NCBI RefSeq assembly: GCF_012927345.1
Contig: NZ_JABBGJ010000018.1
Coordinates: 62,001 to 126,000 of the forward strand
DNA: 64,000 nt
Origin: Paraburkholderia polaris
GTDB taxonomy: Bacteria > Pseudomonadota > Gammaproteobacteria > Burkholderiales > Burkholderiaceae
Reading direction: 5' to 3'
A model generated the notes under the pieces. The model was not told where the DNA came from, searched no databases, and saw nothing but the letters and a program-made list of their open reading frames with translations. The position numbers were made by a program, and so were the translations under genes. Positions within the stretch are counted from its first letter, which is position 1; the number at the start of each line of letters is the position of its first letter. Shown here piece by piece: positions 16,391 to 25,288 of this stretch.

Positions 16391-17176
16391 TTATTTCTGC
16401 ATGAAGTGTTTTTGAACCGTTTGTGCGGCGGCTTTCAGCAGCCCCATATCCGCACAGACCGCGACGACGCGGCAGCCCATCGAGATATAGCGCTCCGCAT
16501 CGGCCTGGACTGGCGCGAGGATGCCGCTCGGCTTGCCCGCGGCCTGTGCGCGCTCGAAGACGCGAAGAATCGCCTGTTGCACGTCGGGATGGTTCGGATT
16601 GCCGAGGTGGCCGTAGGCGGCCGCGAGATCGGACGGTCCGACGAAAACGGCATCGACGCCGTCCACGGCGAGAATCTCGTCAATGTTGTCGACGGCCGTG
16701 CGGCTTTCGATCTGAACGATGACGCAGACGTTGTCGTTGGCGATGTCGAAGTAGTCCGGCACGGTCGCATAGCGATTGCCTCGATGGCTCACCGACACGC
16801 CGCGGATGCCCTGCGGCGGGTAGCGCGTCGCGGCGACAGCGCGGGCGGCGTCGTCGGCGCTCTCGACAAACGGGATCAGAAAATTCGAGAAACCGCTATC
16901 CAGGAGCCGCTTGATGAACACACTGTCATTGGCGGGCGGGCGCACCACCGGCGCGCTCGGGCTGTCCTTGAGCGCCATCAACTGGGGGATCAGCGTCAGA
17001 ACGTCGTTCGGTGCGTGTTCCGCATCGAGCAGCATCCAGTCGAAGCCGACGATGCCGAGCAATTCCGTGACGATCGGGCTGGCGAGGGAAGCCCAGCACC
17101 CGATCAGGGTTTCGCCGCCGCAGACGGCGCGGCGAAAGCTATTGGGCAAGGGCTGGTAAGGCGTGGCGGCTGTCAT
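16391..17176 (-). CDS. garL: 5-keto-4-deoxy-D-glucarate (2-dehydro-3-deoxyglucarate) aldolase
   Basis: Class II, metal-dependent HpcH/HpaI-type aldolase that splits 5-keto-4-deoxyglucarate into pyruvate and tartronate semialdehyde. The 261 residues follow E. coli GarL closely. The catalytic and metal residues are visible as His54 (AEHAPND), Arg79, Glu157 (QIESRTAVDN) and Asp183 (GPSDLAAAYGHLGN), each shifted by four from E. coli. It is the first gene of a garL-garR operon; a regulon operator lies 61-78 bp upstream. Confidence 0.95.
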   Translation of the reverse strand: MTAATPYQPLPNSFRRAVCGGETLIGCWASLASPIVTELLGIVGFDWMLLDAEHAPNDVLTLIPQLMALKDSPSAPVVRPPANDSVFIKRLLDSGFSNFLIPFVESADDAARAVAATRYPPQGIRGVSVSHRGNRYATVPDYFDIANDNVCVIVQIESRTAVDNIDEILAVDGVDAVFVGPSDLAAAYGHLGNPNHPDVQQAILRVFERAQAAGKPSGILAPVQADAERYISMGCRVVAVCADMGLLKAAAQTVQKHFMQK

Positions 17177-17236
17177 GGGGATGTCTCCTGGAACTGCAAT
17201 TGACCGGACAAGCTTCGACGCTTCCCAAACCGAACG

Positions 17237-17254
17237 TTATAGGTCGTCGTACAT
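17237..17254. promoter_or_regulatory. Operator 3 of the GntR-type regulon (garL side)
   Basis: Read on the minus strand: ATGTACGACGACCTATAA, 16 of 18 positions as the best copy. It lies 61 bp before the garL start codon. Confidence 0.7.
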
Positions 17255-17354
17255 CTTGGTTAAGATTAGCATCGGCCCGCCTGCTTGTAACTGCCACGTA
17301 AACCCGAATTCCTCGCGGAGTAAGGGTTTCGGGTTGCACGTAGGCCACTCAATG

Positions 17355-17372
17355 TTGTAGGATGACCTATAT
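17355..17372. promoter_or_regulatory. Operator 4 of the GntR-type regulon (semialdehyde dehydrogenase side)
   Basis: TTGTAGGATGACCTATAT lies 28 bp before the ATG at 17400, where a bound repressor would block transcription. Its centre is 118 bp from operator 3. Confidence 0.65.
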
Positions 17373-17399
17373 CTGAGATGTCCATTCTAGGAAAGCGAA

Positions 17400-18983
17400 A
17401 TGTCTATTACCGGCGAAATGCTGATTGGTCGCAAAGCGGTGCGCGGCGAGGAAAAACCCTTGCGCGCGTTCAATCCCACCACGGGAGCCGACATCGCCGA
17501 GCCGGTGTTCGGCAGCGGCTCGGTGGAGAATGTCGAGTCGGCCTGCGAACTCGCGCAGAGAGCGTTCGACCCGTACCGGCATCTGCCGCTCGCGGTGCGT
17601 GCCGAGTTTCTTGAGCGTATCGCAGATGGCATCACGGCGCTCGGCGACGCGCTGATCCAGCGCGCGCACGAAGAGTCGGGCCTGCCGAAGGCGCGTCTCG
17701 AAGGCGAGCGCGGCCGGACGACTGGCCAGCTCAAACTGTTCGCGCAAGTCGTACGCGCCGGCCAATGGCTCGCCGCCACGCTCGATTCGCCGTTGCCCGA
17801 GCGCAAGCCTTTGCCGCGCTCCGATCTGCGCATGCAAAAGATTCCGCTCGGACCGGTCGCGGTGTTCGGCGCCAGCAACTTCCCGCTCGCGTTTTCGGTG
17901 GCGGGCGGCGATACCGCTGCGGCGCTCGCGGCGGGCTGTCCGGTGGTGGTGAAGGCCCATCGCGCACACCTGGGCACCTCGGAGATGGTCGGCCGTGTGA
18001 TTCAACAGGTCGCGCAGGACATGGACTTGCCTGAAGGCGTGTTTTCGATGATCGTCGGCGCCGGCAATTCCGTCGGTGAAGCGCTGGTCGCGCATCCGGC
18101 GATCAAGGCAGTGGGCTTCACGGGTTCGCGCGCTGGCGGCACGTCGCTGATGCGTGTCGCGGCCGCCCGGGCCGAGCCGATTCCGGTCTACGCGGAAATG
18201 AGCAGCATCAACCCGGTGTTCCTCCTATCCAATGCGCTGTCGCAACGCGGTGAGACCATCGCGCGTGGCTTCGTCGATTCGCTGGTGCTCGGCGCAGGGC
18301 AGTTCTGTACCAACCCGGGGCTCGCGATCGCCGTCGATAGCGACGCACTCAAAGGCTTCGTTGCAACGGCGTCCGAGGCGCTCGGCGGTAAGCCGGCCCA
18401 GACCATGCTCACTGCCGGCATTCACGCGGCCTATGAAGAGGGCGAAGGCAAGCTGGCGGCCACCCGGGGTGTCGAAACGGTTGCGCAAGGCGTTGACGCG
18501 ACGGGCCCCACGCAAGCGCGCGCGGCTTTGTTCGTAACTGACGCGCTGACCTTCCTGTCCACGCCGGCACTGGAGGACGAGGTTTTCGGGCCGGCGTCGA
18601 CTATCGTGCGTTGCAAGGACGAGCAGGAAATGCTCGCAGTTGCCGAGCACTTTGCCGGTCAGTTGACCGCCACGGTGCAAATGGATAGCGCTGATCTGGC
18701 GGCGGCGAAGAAGCTGGTGCCGATTCTCGAGCGCAAGGCTGGCCGGATTCTGATCAACGGTTTCCCGACGGGCGTCGAGGTTTCACACGCGATGGTGCAC
18801 GGCGGTCCGTTCCCGGCCACCTCCGATAGCCGGGCGACGTCAGTGGGGACGACGTCGATCGAGCGCTTCCTGCGTCCGGTGTGCTATCAGGACTTCCCGG
18901 CGGATCTGCTGCCGGCGTCGCTGGCTGACGACAATCCGCTGGACCTGTGGCGCCGTCGCGATGGCGAGATCACGCGCAGCTAA
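17400..18983 (+). CDS. 2,5-dioxovalerate (alpha-ketoglutarate semialdehyde) dehydrogenase
   Basis: NAD(P)-dependent aldehyde dehydrogenase that completes the oxidative uronate route by making 2-oxoglutarate. The 527-residue length and sequence fit the KGSADH type III branch: Asn160 in GASNFPLAFSVAGGDTAAAL, Lys185, the FTGSRAGG cofactor loop, Glu266 in YAEMSSINPVF, and catalytic Cys303 in GQFCTNPG. It is transcribed away from garLR with its own operator 28 bp upstream. It pairs functionally with kdgD, encoded 2.7 kb to the right. A perfect bidirectional terminator follows. Confidence 0.93.
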   Translation: MSITGEMLIGRKAVRGEEKPLRAFNPTTGADIAEPVFGSGSVENVESACELAQRAFDPYRHLPLAVRAEFLERIADGITALGDALIQRAHEESGLPKARLEGERGRTTGQLKLFAQVVRAGQWLAATLDSPLPERKPLPRSDLRMQKIPLGPVAVFGASNFPLAFSVAGGDTAAALAAGCPVVVKAHRAHLGTSEMVGRVIQQVAQDMDLPEGVFSMIVGAGNSVGEALVAHPAIKAVGFTGSRAGGTSLMRVAAARAEPIPVYAEMSSINPVFLLSNALSQRGETIARGFVDSLVLGAGQFCTNPGLAIAVDSDALKGFVATASEALGGKPAQTMLTAGIHAAYEEGEGKLAATRGVETVAQGVDATGPTQARAALFVTDALTFLSTPALEDEVFGPASTIVRCKDEQEMLAVAEHFAGQLTATVQMDSADLAAAKKLVPILERKAGRILINGFPTGVEVSHAMVHGGPFPATSDSRATSVGTTSIERFLRPVCYQDFPADLLPASLADDNPLDLWRRRDGEITRS

Positions 18984-19044
18984 GCGATGCATGAGTGGCG
19001 CATGAGCGGCACATGAGCGGCGCCTAGGTAGGCGCCGCGTAAGA

Positions 19045-19080
19045 CGAAAAAATGGCCGGGATATCCCGGCCATTTTTTCG
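19045..19080. terminator. Perfect-palindrome bidirectional terminator
   Basis: A 36-bp perfect palindrome, CGAAAAAATGGCCGGGAT followed by its exact complement ATCCCGGCCATTTTTTCG. It lies between the convergent dehydrogenase (ends 18983) and GntR regulator (ends 19121). Confidence 0.92.
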
Positions 19081-19120
19081 CGTCCAGCGTGACGAATCAG
19101 CGGTCGTTCAGCGCAAAGAA

Positions 19121-19864
19121 TCAGCTATTCGCTTCAGCCGTTTCGTTGGCGCGCCGCAGCCGCTCACGGCTATTGGACAGATGCATACGCATCGCCGCGC
19201 GCGCGCCTTCGGCGTCGTGCCGCGTGATCGCCTCGAGAATACTTTCGTGCTCCAGATTGACGAGCGACAGATACGCGTCGGGCTCGGCACGCGCGATTCC
19301 CGCCGAGTCGAGCCGGTTGCGCGGGATCAGCGCGCTGCCCATTTGCGTGAGGATGTCGACGAAATACCGGTTGCCGGTTGCACGTGCCACGGAGATATGG
19401 AACTGCAGGTCGGCATCGACGCTATCCAGCCCGTTGTGGCGGGTGGCCTCGATCGCATCGAGCGCGGCGCGCATGCGCGCGAGGTCGTCCGGCTTGGCCC
19501 GCTGAGCGGCGAGGCCGGCGCATTCCGTTTCGAGGCTGATGCGCAGTTCCAGGATCGACAACACGTCGCGCAAGGTGGTGGCGGGCACCATGTCGATGCC
19601 CAGCTTTTCGCGCTGCGGTTCCAGCACAAAACTGCCGATGCCGTGGCGCGTCTCGATGATCTTGCCCGCCTGCAAGCGTGAAATTGCTTCGCGGATGACG
19701 GTGCGGCTCACGCTTAACGTGACCATCAGTTGCGATTCGGTCGGCAGTTTGTCGCCGGGCTTCAAGGCGTTAGACGCAATTTGCTCGGTGACGTAGCTGA
19801 CGACAAACTCGGCAAGATTGCGCGCGCGTCGTGGCGGTGCCGCGGATGCCAGTGGTGTAGCCAT
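19121..19864 (-). CDS. FadR-subfamily GntR regulator of the galacturonate/galactarate island
   Basis: A 247-residue transcription factor with an N-terminal GntR winged helix (LKPGDKLPTESQLMVTLSVS, then RTVIREAISRLQAGKIIETR) and a C-terminal FCD ligand domain whose metal-type positions show as DLQFHISVARATGN and NLEHESILEAI. FCD-type GntR proteins usually sense sugar acids and bind short palindromes. It lies centrally among the catabolic genes, and the repeated 18-bp palindrome is the obvious candidate target. A related larger palindrome lies 49-79 bp before its own start, suggesting autoregulation. Assignment of the operator to this protein is inference. Confidence 0.92.
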   Translation of the reverse strand: MATPLASAAPPRRARNLAEFVVSYVTEQIASNALKPGDKLPTESQLMVTLSVSRTVIREAISRLQAGKIIETRHGIGSFVLEPQREKLGIDMVPATTLRDVLSILELRISLETECAGLAAQRAKPDDLARMRAALDAIEATRHNGLDSVDADLQFHISVARATGNRYFVDILTQMGSALIPRNRLDSAGIARAEPDAYLSLVNLEHESILEAITRHDAEGARAAMRMHLSNSRERLRRANETAEANS

Positions 19865-19912
19865 CGAAAACGCCCCTTGAATCAGATAGTTGCAGATACT
19901 TCCTGCGATCCA

Positions 19913-19943
19913 TTATACCGTCGTCTGACGACTGATTATATAA
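19913..19943. promoter_or_regulatory. Extended palindrome before the GntR regulator
   Basis: GTCGTC-T-GACGAC (19920-19932) is flanked by TTATA on the left and ATATAA on the right. It shares the TTATA-GTCGTC half with the regulon operator but with one extra base, and is wider. Probable autoregulatory site. Confidence 0.5.
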
Positions 19944-20062
19944 ACGCCGGATCATTTTCGGTATCGACGTCGGATTCGGTGTCGATGCCCGGTTTCAGGC
20001 GCCAGGCGGGCAAGCCGCTTTGTTTTGCCGGCGCCCAGAGAAGTACGATAACAGCCTGACTG

Positions 20063-21415
20063 CTAGCCTTGGCGCAGTTCGACCCGTTTAATGTCTTTCA
20101 CGATCACGAGGTAGCTGAACACCGTCAGCAAGGCATTCAGGCCGACGAAAACCAGCGCGCCGTTGAACGACCCGGTCTTCGCGACGAGGTAGCCGATCAC
20201 GATGGGCGTCACGATGCCGGCGACGTTGCCGAACATATTGAAGATAGCCCCCGACAGACCAAGGGCCTCCTTCGGCGACGTATCCGCTACCACGGCCCAA
20301 CCCAGCGCCCCGATGCCTTTGCCGAAGAACGCGAGCGACATGAGCGCGACGACGATCCAGTCGGTCGAAACGTAGTTGCAGCCGATGATGCACACCGACA
20401 GCAGCATGCCGCCGACAATCGGCACCTTGCGCGCGATGGTGAGCGAATGTCCGCGCCGGATCAGTCCGTCGGACAGGATGCCGCCGAGCACGCCACCGGA
20501 GAATCCGCAAATCGCGGGCAGCGACGCCACCAGGCCCGCTTGCAGAATCGTCATGCCGCGCGCCTGCACGAGGTAGATCGGAAACCACGTCAGGAAGAAG
20601 TAGGTCAGCACGTTGATGCAGTACTGGGCGAGATAGACGCCGAGCAGCATGCGGTTGGTCAGCAGTTGACGTACCAGCGACCAGCCGCCGGCACTGGCGA
20701 TGTCCGCAGTCCGGACTGCTTTCTTGTGCCCGTTCACCACGCCGCCGCCCTGTTCGATGTAGTCGAGTTCGGCGCGCGAGACACGTGGGTGGTCGGCGGG
20801 GTTCTTCATCACCTTCAGCCAGGTGAGGGCGAGCAACAATCCGGTCGCGCCCATGACGAGATAGACCGTGTGCCAGCCGAACGCATGGGTCAGCCATGCC
20901 ATCAGCGGCGTGAAAATCACCGCCGCGAAGTATTGCGCTGAATTGAAAATAGCGGAGGCGGTGCCGCGTTCGTTCGTGGGAAACCAGCTGGCCACGACCT
21001 TGGCATTGGCCGGAAACGCCGGCGATTCCGCCGCGCCCATTGCGAAGCGCAGCACGAACAGCGCGGTGATGGCGGCGGCTGCGCTGCCCAGCAGGCCGAT
21101 CGAGCTTTGCAGCAACGTAAACAGTGACCACAGAAAAATGCTTGCCGCGTAGACGCGCCGCGCGCCGAAACGGTCGAGCAGCCACCCGGCCGGCAGTTGC
21201 GACAGAACATAGGCCCAGCTGAACGCGGAGAAGATGTAACCCATCTTGATCGCATCGAGGCCGAACTCGGCGCGCATCGCGGATCCGGTTACCGAGAGCG
21301 TGGCGCGGTCCGCGTAATTGAATGTCGTGATCAGAAAGATCAACAGCAGAATCGTGTAGCGGACTTTGGTTCGTTTCGCAGCGTGGGCGGGGCTCGCCGT
21401 GCGGCTCATTTCCAT
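20063..21415 (-). CDS. MFS transporter, glucarate/galactarate (GudP/GarP-like) type
   Basis: An inner-membrane aldarate:H+ symporter of the same MFS branch as ExuT, 450 residues. Typical blocks are FLITTFNYADRATLSVTGSA, AFSWAYVLSQLPAGWLLDRF, FAMGAAESPAFPANAKVVAS and WFPTNERGTASAIFNSAQYF. The ATG at 21415 has AGGAGA 6 nt upstream; the frame stays open further but without a site. It would import glucarate or galactarate, which enters the pathway at the dehydratase step. Gene order and strand put it behind kdgD, though a terminator-like hairpin at 21577-21616 lies between. Confidence 0.9.
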   Translation of the reverse strand: MEMSRTASPAHAAKRTKVRYTILLLIFLITTFNYADRATLSVTGSAMRAEFGLDAIKMGYIFSAFSWAYVLSQLPAGWLLDRFGARRVYAASIFLWSLFTLLQSSIGLLGSAAAAITALFVLRFAMGAAESPAFPANAKVVASWFPTNERGTASAIFNSAQYFAAVIFTPLMAWLTHAFGWHTVYLVMGATGLLLALTWLKVMKNPADHPRVSRAELDYIEQGGGVVNGHKKAVRTADIASAGGWSLVRQLLTNRMLLGVYLAQYCINVLTYFFLTWFPIYLVQARGMTILQAGLVASLPAICGFSGGVLGGILSDGLIRRGHSLTIARKVPIVGGMLLSVCIIGCNYVSTDWIVVALMSLAFFGKGIGALGWAVVADTSPKEALGLSGAIFNMFGNVAGIVTPIVIGYLVAKTGSFNGALVFVGLNALLTVFSYLVIVKDIKRVELRQG

Positions 21416-21576
21416 GCTTGTCTCCTGAATCTTTTGCAAGGGAGTGAACTCCCATGGGTCGTGCCGCAATCGGCCGGCCGCCGCGGTCACGGCCCGTCAG
21501 GCTGGCGCTTCGTCGTGGGGGCGCCGCGCGGCTACGCCGTAGCGAGTGAGGCCAAAAGCGCTGTCAAAACCACAGT

Positions 21577-21616
21577 AAAAAAGCGCCCGGCGACGTTGCC
21601 GTCCCGGGCGCTCTTT
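21577..21616 (-). terminator. Terminator after kdgD
   Basis: AGCGCCCGG (21582-21590) pairs with CCGGGCGCT (21604-21612); on the minus strand the stem is followed by TTTTTT. It lies 61 bp after the kdgD stop codon and could reduce read-through into the MFS gene. Confidence 0.75.
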
Positions 21617-21676
21617 GCGGTGCCGTGTGCGCGAGCCAGGTTCGGCCAGGTTCGCACGGCGTGGCGCCTGACTGCG

Positions 21677-22594
21677 TTACTGCGCGCCGAGCTTCCTGAT
21701 CAGCACGTCGAGTTGCGCCATTTCTTCTTCGGTCAGATCGGTCAGCGGTGCGCGCACCGGACCTGCGCTGTGACCAACCAGCTTCGCGCCGGCCTTCACG
21801 ATGCTGACCGCGTAGCCCTGGCGGCGGTTACGGATCGCCAGATACGGCAGGAAGAATTCGTCGATCAGCTTGCCGACGGTAGCGTGGTCGTCCGCGGCAA
21901 TCGCGCGGTAGAAATCCATCGCGGTCTTCGGGATGAAGTTGAACACGGCCGACGAGTAGACCGGCACGCCCAGCGCCTTGTAGGCCGCGGCGTAGACTTC
22001 AGCGGTCGGCAGGCCGCCGAGGTACGAGAAGCGGTCGCCGAGGCGGCGGCGGATCGACACCATGTTTTCGATCTCGCCCACGCCGTCCTTGAAGCCGATC
22101 AGGTTGGGGCAGCGCTCGGCCAGCCCTTCGAGCATGTCGGCGTTAAGCTTGGAGTTCGCGCGGTTGTAGATGATCACGCCCATGTTCGGCACCGACTTGC
22201 AGACTTCTTCTGCGTGCGCCGCGATGCCTTCCTGGCAGGCTTCGGTCAGGTAGTGCGGCATCAACAGAATGCCGTTCGCGCCGTGACGTTCGGCTTCCTG
22301 GGCATACGCGATCGCCACGCGGGTCGGGCCGCCAGCGCCGGCGAGGATCGGCACCTTGCCTTTGCAGACTTCAGTTGCCGTGCGCACGACGTTCGAGTAG
22401 TCGTTATGCGTGAGCGAGAAGAACTCGCCCGTGCCGCCGGCGACGAACAATGCCGAAGCACCGTAAGGAGCGAGCCATTCGAGGCGCTCGGCATAGGTAT
22501 CGGCGCGGAAATCGCCTTGTTCGTCGAAGTCGGTAACGGGGAAGGACAGAAGGCCTTCGGAAACGATCTGCTTGAGTTCCTGCGGTGTCGTCAT
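21677..22594 (-). CDS. kdgD: 5-dehydro-4-deoxyglucarate dehydratase (decarboxylating)
   Basis: Dehydrates and decarboxylates 5-keto-4-deoxyglucarate to 2,5-dioxopentanoate. It is a class I aldolase-fold protein of the dihydrodipicolinate synthase superfamily, 305 residues, with GGTGEFFSLT (53-62), Tyr143 in IIYNRANSKL and Schiff-base Lys169 in IGFKDGVGEIE. The next enzyme, 2,5-dioxovalerate dehydrogenase, is at 17400. It is divergent from garD; the shared 215-bp control region has one operator on each side. Confidence 0.95.
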   Translation of the reverse strand: MTTPQELKQIVSEGLLSFPVTDFDEQGDFRADTYAERLEWLAPYGASALFVAGGTGEFFSLTHNDYSNVVRTATEVCKGKVPILAGAGGPTRVAIAYAQEAERHGANGILLMPHYLTEACQEGIAAHAEEVCKSVPNMGVIIYNRANSKLNADMLEGLAERCPNLIGFKDGVGEIENMVSIRRRLGDRFSYLGGLPTAEVYAAAYKALGVPVYSSAVFNFIPKTAMDFYRAIAADDHATVGKLIDEFFLPYLAIRNRRQGYAVSIVKAGAKLVGHSAGPVRAPLTDLTEEEMAQLDVLIRKLGAQ

Positions 22595-22645
22595 GATGAG
22601 TATCCAGGGCGTCGAATAGGGTCGGTATGTAGAAATAGAGATTTC

Positions 22646-22663
22646 TTATACGTCATCGTACAA
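22646..22663. promoter_or_regulatory. Operator 5 of the GntR-type regulon (kdgD side)
   Basis: Read on the minus strand: TTGTACGATGACGTATAA, two differences from the best copy. It lies 52 bp before the kdgD start. Confidence 0.7.
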
Positions 22664-22747
22664 CAACAAATCGACTAACTCAACGGTGTTTTCACGGCAT
22701 AATGCACGCCATAGGGTAAATACGGAACATCCACGCAATCTTCCATG

Positions 22748-22765
22748 TTGTAGGATGACGTATGA
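22748..22765. promoter_or_regulatory. Operator 6 of the GntR-type regulon (garD side)
   Basis: TTGTAGGATGACGTATGA lies 45 bp before the garD start and is centred 102 bp from operator 5. Confidence 0.65.
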
Positions 22766-22809
22766 ATGGTTGCTGCAGCAGGCGTGAAACCGCCATAAGG
22801 ATCGATGCA

Positions 22810-24399
22810 ATGGAACAAACCCCGCTCTACATTCGCGTTCACCCCAATGACAATGTCGCGATCGTCGTCAATGACGGCGGTCTGGGTGAGGGCGCCGTAT
22901 TTCCCGATGGTCTTGCGCTGCGCGAGCGTGTTCCGCAAGGGCACAAAGTCGCGCTGGCCGATCTCGCGGAAGGCGACGAGGTCATTCGCTATAACGTGGT
23001 GATCGGTTACGCGCTCAAGGCTTTGCCGAAGGGCAGCTGGATCAACGAACACGTGATTCGCATGCCGAGTCCGCCCGGACTGGAAGATCTGCCGATCGCC
23101 ACCATCAAGGCGCCGGAGATGCCGCCGCTGGAGGGCTTCACGTTCGAGGGCTATCGCAATGCCGACGGCTCGGTCGGCTCGCGCAACATTCTGGCGATCA
23201 CCACCACGGTGCAGTGCGTCGCCGACGTGGTTCAGCACGCGGTCACGCGCATCAAGGCTGAACTGCTGCCGCACTACCCGAACGTCGACGATGTAGTGAG
23301 CCTCGGGCACACCTATGGTTGCGGCGTCGCGATCGACGCGCCGGACGCGATGGTGCCAATCCGCACCGTGCGCAACATCAGCCTGAATCCGAACTTCGGC
23401 GGCGAAGTGATGATGGTCAGCCTCGGTTGCGAGAAGCTGCAGCCTGAACGGCTGATGCCGCCGGGCACGATTCCGATTGCCGCTGCCGCGAATGTCGCCG
23501 AAGTGGCCGACATCGGCGACGTCGAAGCCGATCTGAACGGCGACGTGGTGGTGCTTCAGGACGAAGCGCACGTCGGCTTCCAGTCGATGATCGAGTCGAT
23601 CATGAGAATGGCCGACGGTCATTTGAAGCGGCTAAACAATCGCCGCCGCGAGACCTGCCCGGCCTCCGATCTGGTGATCGGCGTGCAATGCGGCGGCAGC
23701 GATGCATTTTCCGGGTTGACCGCGAATCCCGCCGTGGGCTTTGCCACCGATTTGCTGGTGCGCGCGGGTGCAACGGTGATGTTCTCCGAGGTGACCGAAG
23801 TGCGCGACGGGGTCGATCAACTGACGGCGCGAGCGGCCAATGCGGACGTGGCTGCCGCGATCATCCGCGAGATGCAGTGGTACGACGATTATCTGAAGCG
23901 CGGCGGCGCGGACCGCAGTGCCAATACCACGCCGGGCAACAAGAAGGGCGGCTTGTCGAACATCGTTGAAAAGGCGATGGGTTCGATCATCAAGTCGGGC
24001 AACTCGGCCATCTCCGGCGTGTTGTCGCCCGGTGAAAAGGTCAACCAGAAGGGCTTGATTTACGCCGCAACGCCGGCAAGCGATTTCATCTGCGGCACGC
24101 TGCAGGTCGCAGCGGGCATCAACCTGCATGTCTTCACGACTGGCCGCGGCACGCCGTATAGCCTCGCGGAAGTGCCCGTCATCAAGGTCGCGACGCGCTC
24201 CGATCTCGCGCGCCGTTGGCATGATCTGATGGATATCAACGCCGGTACCATTGCAACCGGTGCCGCGACGATCGAAGACGTGGGTTGGGAACTGTTCCGC
24301 CTGATGCTCGACGTCGCAAGCGGACGTAAAGAGACCTGCGCGGAGAAGCTCAAACTCCACAATGCGTTGACGCTGTTCAATCCGGCGCCGGTGACCTGA
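22810..24399 (+). CDS. garD: Galactarate dehydratase
   Basis: Converts galactarate (meso-galactarate) to 5-keto-4-deoxyglucarate in the cytosol. The 529-residue protein has the UxaA/GarD layout: an N-terminal SAF-like domain (LYIRVHPNDNVAIVVNDGGL), then the altronate/galactarate dehydratase core with GYRNADGSVGSRNI, SLGHTYGCGVAIDAPDA, SLGCEKLQPE and QCGGSDAFSGLTANPAVGFA, rich in conserved Cys and His. Start: ATG 22810 with AAGGA 9 nt upstream. It leads the garD-udh-lactonase operon, with 46 bp to the next gene. Confidence 0.95.
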   Translation: MEQTPLYIRVHPNDNVAIVVNDGGLGEGAVFPDGLALRERVPQGHKVALADLAEGDEVIRYNVVIGYALKALPKGSWINEHVIRMPSPPGLEDLPIATIKAPEMPPLEGFTFEGYRNADGSVGSRNILAITTTVQCVADVVQHAVTRIKAELLPHYPNVDDVVSLGHTYGCGVAIDAPDAMVPIRTVRNISLNPNFGGEVMMVSLGCEKLQPERLMPPGTIPIAAAANVAEVADIGDVEADLNGDVVVLQDEAHVGFQSMIESIMRMADGHLKRLNNRRRETCPASDLVIGVQCGGSDAFSGLTANPAVGFATDLLVRAGATVMFSEVTEVRDGVDQLTARAANADVAAAIIREMQWYDDYLKRGGADRSANTTPGNKKGGLSNIVEKAMGSIIKSGNSAISGVLSPGEKVNQKGLIYAATPASDFICGTLQVAAGINLHVFTTGRGTPYSLAEVPVIKVATRSDLARRWHDLMDINAGTIATGAATIEDVGWELFRLMLDVASGRKETCAEKLKLHNALTLFNPAPVT

Positions 24400-24445
24400 T
24401 CGGTGACCGGATAGTACCGGTAGCAATCACGACAAAGACTGAGAT

Positions 24446-25288
24446 ATGACTGACTCGAACCTTGACCGCCCGGCGGCGCAGAAACCTTTCCGCCGTCTTC
24501 TGCTCACCGGCGCTGCCGGCAACCTCGGCCAGCAGTTGCGCGGTGCGCTGGCCGCGTGGGCCGATGTGGTGCGCGTCACAGATATCGCGCCGCTGGGCGA
24601 CGTGGCGGCGCATGAAGAGGCATCGATTGTCGACCTCGCGGATGAAGCCGCCGTTCACGCGCTGCTCGAAGGCGTGGATGCGGTCGTTCATCTTGGCGGC
24701 ATTTCCGTCGAGGCGCCGGTCGAAGATCTGCTCGAAGCGAATATCCGCGGCCTGTACAACCTCTATTCGGCCGCGCAGAAGCAGGGCGTGAAGCGCATCG
24801 TGTATGCGAGTTCGAATCATGCGGTGGGTTTTCATCCAACGACATCGGTGGTCGATATCGACGCGCCACTGCGTCCCGACAGCCTGTATGGCGTGACGAA
24901 GTGCTTCGGCGAATCGCTGTCGCGCTATTACTTCGATCGCTTCGGTCTCGAGACGGTGTGCCTGCGGATCGGCTCGTCGTTCGAGCAGCCGAAGAATCCG
25001 CGCATGCTCGTTACCTATCTGAGCTTTCGCGACTTTATCGAACTGGTGCGCTGCTCGCTGTTCACCAACCGGGTCGGGCACGCGATCGTTTATGGCGTCT
25101 CGGATAACCGGACCAAGTGGGTGGATAACACCAAGGCGGCGTTCCTCGGCTTCCGTCCGCAGGACAGTTCGGTCGAGTTCGAGCATCTTTTTCCGGTCAC
25201 GGCGCCCACCGCCGAGCTCGACGATCCGACGCAGCATTTCCAGGGCGGCCCGTTCGTGCTGGCCGGTCCGATGGAGCCGAAGCGATGA
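24446..25288 (+). CDS. udh: Uronate dehydrogenase, paralogue 2
   Basis: NAD-dependent oxidation of galacturonate/glucuronate to the aldaro-lactone. The 280-residue protein has GAAGNLG (22-28), YASSNHAVGFHP (120-131), and Tyr148/Lys152 in SLYGVTKCFGES, all typical of bacterial uronate dehydrogenase. It has the better match of the two copies in the window and the more convincing context, between galactarate dehydratase and a lactonase. Its stop codon overlaps the lactonase start (ATGA). Confidence 0.9.
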   Translation: MTDSNLDRPAAQKPFRRLLLTGAAGNLGQQLRGALAAWADVVRVTDIAPLGDVAAHEEASIVDLADEAAVHALLEGVDAVVHLGGISVEAPVEDLLEANIRGLYNLYSAAQKQGVKRIVYASSNHAVGFHPTTSVVDIDAPLRPDSLYGVTKCFGESLSRYYFDRFGLETVCLRIGSSFEQPKNPRMLVTYLSFRDFIELVRCSLFTNRVGHAIVYGVSDNRTKWVDNTKAAFLGFRPQDSSVEFEHLFPVTAPTAELDDPTQHFQGGPFVLAGPMEPKR

